This document shows, in pieces, positions 55,110 through 64,000 of a stretch of 64,000 nucleotides of DNA. Every line of letters starts with the position of its first letter. Position 1 is the first letter of the stretch. Origin of the DNA: Calliopsis andreniformis (taxonomy: Eukaryota > Arthropoda > Insecta > Hymenoptera > Andrenidae). The position numbers and the translations under genes are program-made. Below the pieces are notes generated by a model that saw only the letters and a program-made list of their open reading frames with translations, was not told the origin of the DNA and did no database searches. Where the stretch lies: assembly GCF_051401765.1 (NCBI RefSeq), contig NW_027480438.1:1364001-1428000 (forward strand), written 5' to 3'.

Positions 55110-57185
55110 ATCCTCAGTCCTCAGTCGTCGAATCTCAATCCCCGACGCTTAGCACGCATCCTCAATCCTCAGTCCTCAATCCTCAATCCTCAAACCTAAA
55201 TCCTCTACCGTCAGTCCTCGTCCTCAATCCTCAAACCTCAATCCCCAATCCTCAATATTCAATCAGCAATACTCAATCTTCAATCCTCAATCCTCAATCC
55301 TCAATCCTCAATCCTCAATCCTCAATCCTCAATATTCAATCATCAATACTCAATCTTCAACCCTCAATCTTCAATCCTCAATACTCAATCTTCCATCCTC
55401 AATCCTCAATACTCAATCCTCAATCCTCAATCCTCAGGCATCAATACTCAATCTACAATATTCAATCCTCAATCCTTAATCCTCAATCCACAATCCTCAA
55501 CATTCAATACTCAATACTCAATCTTCAATCCTCAATCCTCAATCCTCAATCCTCAATCCTCAATCCTCAATCCGCAATATTCAATCCTCAATACTCAACC
55601 TTCAATCATCAATCCTCAATCCTCAATTCTCAGTCGTCAATCCTCAGTCATCAATCATCAATCTTCAATACTCAATCGTCAATCCTTAGTCCTCAATCCT
55701 CAATCCTCAATCCTCGTTCCTCAAACCTCAATCCTCAACCCTCAGTCTTCATCCTCAATCCTCAAACCTCAATCCTCAATCCTCAATATTCAATCATCAA
55801 TACTCACTCTTCAATTCCCAATCCTCAAACCTCAATCCTCAATCCTCATTCTTCAATCCTAAATACCCAATCCTTAATCTTCAATCCTTAATCCTCAATT
55901 CTCAATTCTCAAACCTCAATCCTTAATCCTCAGACCTCAAACATCAATATTCAACCCTCAGTCCTCGTCCTCAATCCACAACCCTCAATCCTCAGTCCTC
56001 AATATTCAATCATAAATATTCAATCTTCAATCCTCAATCCTCAATCCTCAATCTTCAACCCTGAATCCTCAATCCTCAATACTCAATCCTCCATCTTCAA
56101 TCCTCAATACTCAATCTTCAATCCTCAATCCTCAATCGTCAATCCTCAATCCTCAATTTTCAATCCTCAACACTCAATCTTCAATCCTCAATCCTCAATC
56201 CTCAATCCTCAATCCTCATTCTTCAATCCTCAATACCCAATCCTCAATCTTCAATCCTCAATCCTCAATCCTCAATCCTAATTCCTCAATCCTCATTCTT
56301 CAATCCTCAATACCCAATCCTCAATTTCAATCCTCAATCCTCAATCCTCATTTCTCAATCCTCAATCCTCAACCCTCAGCCCTCATCCTCCATCCTCAGT
56401 ACTCAATCCTCTATCCTCAATCTTCAATCCTCAATACTCAATCTTCAATCCTCATTCCTCAATCCTCAATCCTCAATCCTCAATCTTCAATCCTCAAACA
56501 TCTATCCTCAATTCTCAATCCTCAATCCTCAGTCCTAAGTCGTCGAACATCAATCCCCGACCCTTAGCACTCATCCTCAATCCTCATCCCTCAATCCTCA
56601 ATCCTCAAACCTAAATCCTCTACCGTCAGTCCTCGTCCTCAATCCTCAAACCTCAATCCTCAATCCTCAATATTCAATCATCAATTCTAAATCTTCAATC
56701 CTCAATCCTCAATCCACAATCCTCAGCCTTCAATACTCAATAATCAATTTCCAATCCTAGATCCTCAATCCTCAATCCTCAATCCTCAATCCTCAATCCT
56801 CAATCTTCAATCCCCAATACTCAATCTTAAATACTCAATCCTCAATACTCAATCCTCAATCCTCAAGCCTCAGGCATCAATACTCAATCTTCAATACTCA
56901 ATCCTCAATCCTCAATCCTCTATCCTCAATCCTCAACCATCAATCCTCATTCCTCAAACCTCAATCCTCAACCCTCAGTCCTCATCCTCAATTCTCAATT
57001 CTCAATCCTCAATCCTCAGTCCTCAATATTCAATCATCAATATTCAATCTTCAATCCTCAATCCTCAATCCTCAATCCTCGATCCCCAATCCTCAATTTT
57101 CAATCCTGAATCCTCAATCCTCAATACTCAATCCTCAATCTTCAATTCTCAATACCCAATCTTCAATCCTCAATCCTCAATCCTC
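55110..57185 (+). repeat. Copy of ~51,685-53,780, offset 3,425 falling to 3,397
   Basis: CGTCGAATC at 55,126 pairs with 51,701 (offset 3,425) and CGTCGAAC at 56,541 pairs with 53,144 (offset 3,397). The difference of 28 bp is four heptamers, lost in at least two steps: one after CAGCAATACTC and three before CTTCAACCCTG near 56,050. CCTAAGTCGTCG near 56,535 is a private variant of the landmark, and CAATCTTAAATACTC near 56,822 is another. Confidence 0.82.
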
Positions 57186-59361
57186 AATTCTCAGTCGTCA
57201 ATCCTCAGTCATCAATCCTCAATCTTCAATACTCAATCGTCAATCCTTAGTCCTCAATCCTCAATCCTCGATCCTCGTTCCTCAAACCTCAATCCTCAAC
57301 CGTCAGTCTTCATCCTCAATCCTCAAACCTCAATCCTCAACCCTCAATATTCAATCATCAATACTCAATCTTCAATCCTCAATCCTCAAACCTCAATCCT
57401 CAATCCTCATTCTTCAATACTAAACACCCAATCCTCAATCCTCAATCCTCAATCCTCAATCCTCAATCCTCAATCTTCAACCCTGAATCCTCAATCCTCA
57501 ATACTCAATCCTCAATCTTCAATCCACAATACTCAATCTTCAATCCTCAATCCTCAATCCTCAATCCTCAATATTCAATCATCAATACTCAATCTTCAAT
57601 CCTCAATCCTCAATCCTCAATTCTCAATCCTCAATCCTCAATCCTCAATCTTTAATCCTCAATCCTCAATCCTCAATCCTCAATCCTCAATCCTCAATCC
57701 TCAATCCTCAATCCGCAATATTCAATCCTCAATACTCAATCTTCAATCATCAATCCTCAATCCTCAATTCTCAGTCGTCAATCCTCAGTCATCAATCCTC
57801 AATCTTCAATACTCAATCGTCAATCCTTAGTCCTCAATCCTCAATCCTCAATCATCGTTCCTCAAACCTCAATCCTCAACCCTCAGTCTTCATCCTCAAT
57901 CCTCAAACCTCAATCCTCAATCCTCAATATTCAATCATCAATACTCTATCTTCAATCCACAATACTCAAACCTCAATCCTCAATCCACATTCTTCAATCC
58001 TAAATACCCAATCCTTAATCTTCAATCCTCAATCCTGAATCCTCAATTCTCAATCCTCAATCCTTAATCCTCAGACCTCAAACATCAATATTCAACCCTC
58101 AGACCTCGTCCTCAATCCACAACCCTCAATCCTCAGTCCTCAATATTCAATCATAAATATTCAATCTTCAATCCTCAATCCTCAATCCTCAATCCTCAAT
58201 CCTCAATCCTCAGTCTTCAACCCTGAATCCTCAATACTCAATCCTCAATCTTCAATCCTCAATACTCAATCTTCAATCCTCAATCCTCAATCGTCAATCC
58301 TCAATCCTCAATTTTCAATCCTCAACACTCAATCTTCAATCCTCAATCCTCAATCCTCAATCCTCAATCCTCATTCTTCAATCCTCAATACCCAATCCTC
58401 AATCTTCAGTCCTCAATCCTCAATCCTCAATCCTAATTCCTCAATCCTCATTCTTCAATCCTCAATACCCAATCCTCAATTTCTATCCTCAATCCTCAAT
58501 CCTCATTTCTCAATCCTCAACCCTCAACCCTCAGCCCTCATCCTCCATCCTCAGTACTCAATCCTCTATCCTCAATCTTCAATCCTCAATACTCAATCTT
58601 CAATCCTCATACCTCAATCCTCAATCCTCAATCCTCAATCTTCAATCCTCTAACATCAATCCTCAATTCTCAATCCTCAATCCTCAGTCCTCAGTCGTCG
58701 AACCTCAATCCCCGACCCTTAGCACTCATCCTCAATCCTCGTTCCTCAATCCTCAATCCTCAAACCTAAATCCTCTACCGTCAGTCCTCGTCCTCAATCC
58801 TCAAACCTCAATCCTCAATCCTCAATATTCAATCATCAATACTCAATCCTGAATCTTCAATCCTCAATACCCAATCTTCAATCCTCAATCCTCAATCCTC
58901 AATCCTCAATCCTCGATCTTCAATCCTCAACACTAATCTTCAATACTCAATCCCCAATCCTCAATCCTCAATCCTCATTCTTCAATCCTCAATACCCAAT
59001 CCTCAATCTTCAATCCTCAATCCTCAATCCTCAATTCTAATTCCTCAATCCTCATTCTTCAATCCTCAATACCCAATCCTCAATTTCAATCCTCAATCCT
59101 CAATCCTCATTTCTCAATCCTCAATCTTCAACCCTCAGCCCTCATCCTCCATCCTCAGTACTCAATCCTCATTCCTCAATCCTCAATCCTCAATCCTCAA
59201 TCTTCAATCGCCAATACTCAATCTGCAATCCCCAATACTCAAACCTCAATCCTCAATCCTCATTACTCAAACCTCAATACCCAATCCTCAATCCTCAATC
59301 CTCAATCCTCAATCCTCAATATTCAATCATCAATACTCAATCTTGAATCCTCAATCTTCAA
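57186..59361 (+). repeat. Right-part block R2, copy of 61,903-64,000 and beyond
   Basis: CAGTCGTC at 57,192 pairs with 61,909 and CCACAATACTC at 57,524 pairs with 62,241 (offset 4,717). TAACATC at 58,651 pairs with 63,361, CGTCGAAC at 58,696 with 63,406, and CATTACTCAAACC at 59,261 with 63,971 (offset 4,710). The left neighbour pairs at offset 4,430, so a segment of 287 bp (exactly 41 heptamers) is missing at about 57,180 relative to about 61,610-61,897. Confidence 0.83.
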
Positions 59362-60032
59362 TCCTCAATACTCAACCTTCAATCCTCAATCCTCAATCCT
59401 CAATCCTCAATCCTCAATCCTCAGGCACCAATACTCAATCTACAATATTCAATCCACAATCCTCAATCCTCAATCCTCAGGCATCAATACTCAATCTACA
59501 ATATTCAATCCACAATCCTTAATCCTCAATCCACAATCCTCAACCTTCAATACTCAATACTCAATCTTCAATCCTCAATCCTCAATCCTCAATCCTCAAT
59601 CCTCAATCCTCAATCCTCAATATTCAATCCTCAATACTCAATCTTCAATCATCAATCCTCAATCCTCAATTATCAGTTGTCAATCCTCAGTCATCAATCC
59701 TCAATCTTCAATACTCAATCGTCAATCCTTAGTCCTCAATCCTCAATCCTCGATCCTCGTTCCTCAAACCTCAATCCTCAACCCTCAGTCTTCATCCTCA
59801 ATCCTCAAACCTCAATCCTCAACCCTCAATATTCAATCATCAATACTCAATCTTCAATCCTCAATCCTCAAACCTCAATCCTCAATCCTCATTCTTCAAT
59901 ACTAAACACCCAATCCTCAATCCTCAATCCTCAATCCTCAATCCTCAATCCTCAATCTTCAACCCTGAATCCTCAATCCTCAATACTCAATCCTCAATCT
60001 TCAATCCTCAATACTCAATCTTCAATCCTCAA
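59362..60032 (+). repeat. 671-bp tandem duplication, unit 1
   Basis: ACTCAACCTTC at 59,370 and 60,041, and CAGGCACC at 59,422 and 60,093, give a period of 671 bp. The C in CAGGCACC (CAGGCATC elsewhere) and TATCAGTTGTC (TCTCAGTCGTC elsewhere) are shared by the two units and I saw them nowhere else, so they predate the duplication. The two overlapping + frames that start with TTG at 59,677 and 60,348 are the same artefact copied 671 bp apart. Confidence 0.88.
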
Positions 60033-60703
60033 TCCTCAATACTCAACCTTCAATCCTCAATCCTCAATCCTCAATCCTCAATCCTCAATCCTCAGGCACC
60101 AATACTCAATCTACAATATTCAATCCACAATCCTCAATCCTCAATCCTCAGGCATCAATACTCAATCTACAATATTCAATCCACAATCCTTAATCCTCAA
60201 TCCACAATCCTCAACCTTCAATACTCAATACTCAATCTTCAATCCTCAATCCTCAATCCTCAATCCTCAATCCTCAATCCTCAATCCTCAATATTCAATC
60301 CTCAATACTCAATCTTCAATCATCAATCCTCAATCCTCAATTATCAGTTGTCAATCCTCAGTCATCAATCCTCAATCTTCAATACTCAATCGTCAATCCT
60401 TAGTCCTCAATCCTCAATCCTCGATCCTCGTTCCTCAAACCTCAATCCTCAACCCTCAGTCTTCATCCTCAATCCTCAAACCTCAATCCTCAACCCTCAA
60501 TATTCAATCATCAATACTCAATCTTCAATCCTCAATCCTCAAACCTCAATCCTCAATCCTCATTCTTCAATACTAAACACCCAATCCTCAATCCTCAATC
60601 CTCAATCCTCAATCCTCAATCCTCAATCTTCAACCCTGAATCCTCAATCCTCAATACTCAATCCTCAATCTTCAATCCTCAATACTCAATCTTCAATCCT
60701 CAA
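60033..60703 (+). repeat. 671-bp tandem duplication, unit 2
   Basis: This repeats unit 1 up to about 60,711, where CAATTTTCAATCC replaces CAATACTCAACC. From there the array continues through the CATTCTTC, CAGCCC and CAGCCTTC cassettes. The length is 95 heptamers plus 6 bases. I noticed no difference between the units. Confidence 0.87.
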
Positions 60704-63700
60704 TCCTCAATTTTCAATCCTCAACACTCAATCTTCAATCCTCAATCCTCAATCCTCAATCCTCAATCCTCATTCTTCAATCCTCAATACCCAATCCTCA
60801 ATCTTCAATCCTCAATCCTCAATCCTCAATCCTAATTCCTCAATCCTCATTCTTCAATCCTCAATACCCAATCCTCAATTTCAATCCTCAATCCTCAATC
60901 CTCATTTCTCAATCCTCAATCCTCAGCCCTCAGCCCTCATCCTCCATCCTCAGTACTCAATCCTCTATCCTCAATCTTCAATCCTCAATACTCAATCTTC
61001 AATCCTCATTCCTCAATCCTCAATCCTCAATCCTCAATCTTCAATCCTCAAACATCTATCCTCAATTCTCAATCCTCAATCCTCAGTCCTCAATCCTCAA
61101 TATTCAATCATCAATTCTAAATCTTCAATCCTCAATCCTCAATCCACAATCCTCAGCCTTCAATACTCAATAATCAATTTCCAATCCTAGATCCTCAATC
61201 CTCAATCCTCAATCCTCAATCCTCAATCCTCAATCTTCAATCCCCAATACTCAATCTTCAATCCTCAATCCTCAATACTCAATCCTCAATCCTCAAGCCT
61301 CAGGCATCAATACTCAATCTTCAATACTCAATCCTCAATCCTCAATCCTCTATCCTCAATCCTCAACCATCAATCCTCATTCCTCAAACCTCAATCCTCA
61401 ACCCTCAGTCCTCATCCTCAATTCTCAATTCTCAATCCTCAATCCTCAGTCCTCAATATTCAATCATCAATATTCAATCTTCAATCCACAATCCTCAATC
61501 CTCAATCCTCGATCCCCAATCCTCAATTTTCAATCCTGAATCCTCAATCCTCAATACTCAATCCTCAATCTTCAATTCTCAATACCCAATCTTCAATCCT
61601 CAATCCTCAATCCTCAATCCTCAATCCTCAATCCTCAATCCTCAATCCTCAATCCTCAGGCATCAGTACTCAATCTACAATATTCAATCCACAATCCTCA
61701 ATCCTCAATCCTCAGGCATCAAAACTCAATCTACAATATTCAATCCACAATCCTTAATCCTCAATCCACAATCCTCAACCTTCAATACTAAATACTCAAT
61801 CTTCAATCCTCAATCCTCAATCCTCAATCCTCAATCCTCAATCCTCAATCCTCAATATTCAATCCTCAATACTCAATCTTCAATCATCAATCCTCAATCC
61901 TCAATTCTCAGTCGTCAATCCTCAGTCATCAATCCTCAATCTTCAATACTCAATCGTCAATCCTTAGTCCTCAATCCTCAATCCTCGATCCTCGTTCCTC
62001 AAACCTCAATCCTCAACCGTCAGTCTTCATCCTCAATCCTCAAACCTCAATCCTCAACCCTCAATATTCAATCATCAATACTCAATCTTCAATCCTCAAT
62101 CCTCAAACCTCAATCCTCAATCCTCATTCTTCAATACTAAACACCCAATCCTCAATCCTCAATCCTCAATCCTCAATCCTCAATCCTCAATCTTCAACCC
62201 TGAATCCTCAATCCTCAATACTCAATCCTCAATCTTCAATCCACAATACTCAATCTTCAATCCTCAATCCTCAATCCTCAATCCTCAATATTCAATCATC
62301 AATACTCAATCTTCAATCCTCAATCCTCAATCCTCAATTCTCAATCCTCAATCCTCAATCCTCAATCCTTAATCCTCAATCCTCAATCCTCAATCCTCAA
62401 TCCTCAATCCTCAATCCTCAATCCGCAATATTCAATCCTCAATACTCAATCTTCAATCATCAATCCTCAATCCTCAATTCTCAGTCGTCAATCCTCAGTC
62501 ATCAATCCTCAATCTTCAATACTCAATCGTCAATCCTTAGTCCTCAATCCTCAATCCTCAATCATCGTTCCTCAAACCTCAATCCTCAACCCTCAGTCTT
62601 CATCCTCAATCCTCAAACCTCAATCCTCAATCCTCAATATTCAATCATCAATACTCTATCTTCAATCCACAATACTCAAACCTCAATCCTCAATCCACAT
62701 TCTTCAATCCTAAATACCCAATCCTTAATCTTCAATCCTCAATCCTGAATCCTCAATTCTCAATCCTCAATCCTTAATCCTCAGACCTCAAACATCAATA
62801 TTCAACCCTCAGACCTCGTCCTCAATCCACAACCCTCAATCCTCAGTCCTCAATATTCAATCATAAATATTCAATCTTCAATCCTCAATCCTCAATCCTC
62901 AATCCTCAATCCTCAATCCTCAGTCTTCAACCCTGAATCCTCAATACTCAATCCTCAATCTTCAATCCTCAATACTCAATCTTCAATCCTCAATCCTCAA
63001 TCGTCAATCCTCAATCCTCAATTTTCAATCCTCAACACTCAATCTTCAATCCTCAATCCTCAATCCTCAATCCTGAATCCTCATTCTTCAATCCTCAATA
63101 CCCAATCCTCAATCTTCAGTCCTCAATCCTCAATCCTCAATCCTAATTCCTCAATCCTCATTCTTCAATCCTCAATACCCAATCCTCAATTTCTATCCTC
63201 AATCCTCAATCCTCATTTCTCAATCCTCAACCCTCAACCCTCAGCCCTCATCCTCCATCCTCAGTACTCAATCCTCTATCCTCAATCTTCAATCCTCAAT
63301 ACTCAATCTTCAATCCTCATACCTCAATCCTCAATCCTCAATCCTCAATCTTCAATCCTCTAACATCAATCCTCAATTCTCAATCCTCAATCCTCAGTCC
63401 TCAGTCGTCGAACCTCAATCCCCGACCCTTAGCACTCATCCTCAATCCTCGTCCCTCAATCCTCAATCCTCAAACCTAAATCCTCTACCGTCAGTCCTCG
63501 TCCTCAATCCTCAAACCTCAATCCTCAATCCTCAATATTCAATCATCAATACTCAATCCTGAATCTTCAATCCTCAATACCCAATCTTCAATCCTCAATC
63601 CTCAATCCTCAATCCTCAATCCTCAATCTTCAATCCTCAACACTAATCTTCAATACTCAATCCCCAATCCTCAATCCTCAATCCTCATTCTTCAATCCTC

Positions 63701-64000
63701 AATACCCAATCCTCAATCTTCAATCCTCAATCCTCAATCCTCAATTCTAATTCCTCAATCCTCATTCTTCAATCCTCAATACCCAATCCTCAATTTCAAT
63801 CCTCAATCCTCAATCCTCATTTCTCAATCCTCAATCTTCAACCCTCAGCCCTCATCCTCCATCCTCAGTACTCAATCCTCATTCCTCAATCCTCAATCCT
63901 CTATCCTCAATCTTCAATCGCCAATACTCAATCTGCAATCCCCAATACTCAAACCTCAATCCTCAATCCTCATTACTCAAACCTCAATACCCAATCCTCA
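60704..64000 (+). repeat. Right-end block: cassettes of R1 (61.1-62.2 kb) followed by R2 copy
   Basis: 61,112 onwards repeats 53,285 onwards (offset 7,827, then 7,820). From 61,909 it also follows 57,192 onwards (offset 4,717, then 4,710) up to the end of the window, which falls inside a CAATACCCAATCC segment equivalent to about 59,280. CAGCCCTCAGCCC near 60,930 and CAATCCTGAATCC near 63,070 are private. The array continues beyond the window. Confidence 0.82.

Larger units (their letters stand above)
1754..62545 (+). repeat. Recurrent CAGTCGTC / CAGTCATC cassette, about 38 copies
   Basis: The string CTCAGTCGTCAATCCTCAG is followed by TCATCAATCC, CAATCTTCAATAC, TCAATCGTCAATCC and usually CTTAGTCC, then CTCGTTCCTCAAACC and CAGTCTTCATCC. 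I find copies near 1.75, 3.57, 6.65, 7.04, 8.98, 14.15, 15.5, 16.08, 18.25, 20.28, 22.25, 23.73, 25.0, 25.82, 27.85, 29.12, 31.15, 33.81, 36.48, 38.45, 39.93, 41.20, 44.59, 46.32, 47.48, 48.17, 50.55, 52.21, 54.09, 54.47, 55.63, 57.19, 57.77, 59.67, 60.34, 61.91 and 62.48 kb, plus a partial one near 13.01 kb. It is the most regular supra-heptamer marker, with a mean spacing of about 1.7 kb. Confidence 0.82.
7960..63427 (+). repeat. Thirty copies of a CpG-containing landmark with a short inverted repeat
   Basis: The core is CGTCGAA, then about ten bases, then CCCCGAC and CTTAGCAC. Copies start at 7960, 10512, 11670, 13126 (mutated), 13502, 21738, 23006, 23222, 24658, 32613, 35280, 37947, 39208, 39424, 40860, 45162, 45378, 45600, 45816, 47141, 47657, 49317, 50049, 51485, 51701, 53144, 55126, 56541, 58696 and 63406. 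In sixteen copies the right arm is CGACG, giving perfect 5-bp arms (CGTCG/CGACG) round a 12-base loop. In the other intact copies the right arm is CGACC, leaving 4-bp arms (GTCG/CGAC). It occurs as pairs 216 bp apart at 23.0, 39.2, 45.2, 45.6 and 51.5 kb. No function is known to me. Confidence 0.85.
1..64000 (+). repeat. Continuous heptanucleotide satellite array, (CAATCCT)n
   Basis: Every line of the window is built from 7-bp units of CAATCCT or one- or two-base variants, with occasional 6-bp or 8-bp units that shift the register. The + strand is almost free of G; most G occurs in CAG-, CG- or TG-type variants, so the strands are strongly asymmetric. No interspersed unique sequence, transposon or poly-A tract is visible. 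Simple 7-bp satellites are known in eukaryotes, for example the abundant heptamer satellites of Drosophila virilis, but this heptamer is not one I can assign to a species. The array runs off both ends. Its role, if any, is presumably structural (heterochromatin); that is inference. Confidence 0.98.

Noticed and set aside
59677..61190. Two overlapping ~300-codon ORFs as paralogous genes
   Set aside because: They start 671 bp apart because the DNA is duplicated with that period, and their sequence is the same translated satellite.
2120..62870. AATATT / ATAAATATT segments as promoters or origins
   Set aside because: They are single-base variants of the heptamer (CAATATT, CATAAATATT) copied with each cassette. 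No spaced promoter elements or gene follow.
7960..63427. Transcription terminator hairpins at the CGTCG/CGACG landmarks
   Set aside because: Arms are only 4-5 bp with a 12-base loop and no T-tract, and there is no transcription unit to terminate.
1..64000. CRISPR array
   Set aside because: Repeats are contiguous 7-bp units without unique spacers, and there are no cas genes or a leader. The regular spacing is that of a satellite.
1..64000. Telomere repeat
   Set aside because: ATTGAGG is similar in size to plant TTTAGGG but differs in sequence. The array also has higher-order units and heavy variation, unlike telomerase-made tracts. A subtelomeric position cannot be excluded.
1..64000. Coiled-coil or antifreeze-like heptad protein
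   Set aside because: The 7-residue period follows from 7-nt DNA periodicity read three times per 21 nt, and it appears in all frames. It is not selected protein structure.

Overview
The whole 64 kb window is one satellite-type tandem array. The basic unit is a heptanucleotide, CAATCCT on the given strand (ATTGAGG / AGGATTG on the other), in many point-mutated versions: CAATCTT, CAATACT, CAATATT, CAATCAT, CAACCCT, CAAACCT, CAGTCCT, CAGGCAT, CATTCCT, CGATCCT and others. Both window edges lie inside the array, so its true length and its flanks are unknown. I found no unique-sequence gene, tRNA, rRNA, transposon, CRISPR array or bacterial-type signal. A block of this kind points to eukaryotic heterochromatin (pericentromeric, subtelomeric, sex- or B-chromosome type) assembled from long reads. 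The species cannot be read from the sequence.

The long open frames on the + strand come from the repeat and are not evidence of genes. Because 7 is not a multiple of 3, three heptamers form a 21-nt cycle that encodes the same heptapeptide (P-Q-S-S-I-L-N) in all three + frames without a stop. The complement has TGA once per 21 nt in every frame. ORFs therefore run until a mutated heptamer makes TAA or TAG, and they start at mutated heptamers such as CAATGCT (ATG) or at TTG.

Above the heptamer lies a nested, mosaic higher-order architecture. About 38 copies of a cassette marked by CAGTCGTCAATCCTCAGTCA occur across the window. Thirty copies of a G/C-richer landmark (CGTCGAA...CCCCGAC) begin at 7,960. 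Large block copies have measurable offsets. Left part (1-10 kb): copies at offsets of 2,100, 4,083, 4,905 and about 7,226-7,247 bp. Region 10-18.1 kb: an older, more divergent mosaic. Centre (18.1-41.9 kb): a 7,572-bp block followed directly by a second copy enlarged to 16,202 bp by a nested 3,303-bp duplication and a 2,667-bp triplication. Region 41.9-53 kb: mosaic copies of left and central blocks, with a 0.9-kb and a 438-bp tandem duplication. Right part (53-64 kb): related 3.4-kb, 4.7-kb and 7.8-kb offset copies and a 671-bp tandem duplication.

Diagnostic single-base differences among the central copies allow the order of the amplifications to be inferred. Many offsets between copies shift in exact steps of 7 bp, which fits heptamer slippage laid over unequal exchange. 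All coordinates and offsets were counted by hand from the sequence. Block boundaries are blurred by the repeat and should be read as accurate to a few heptamers.
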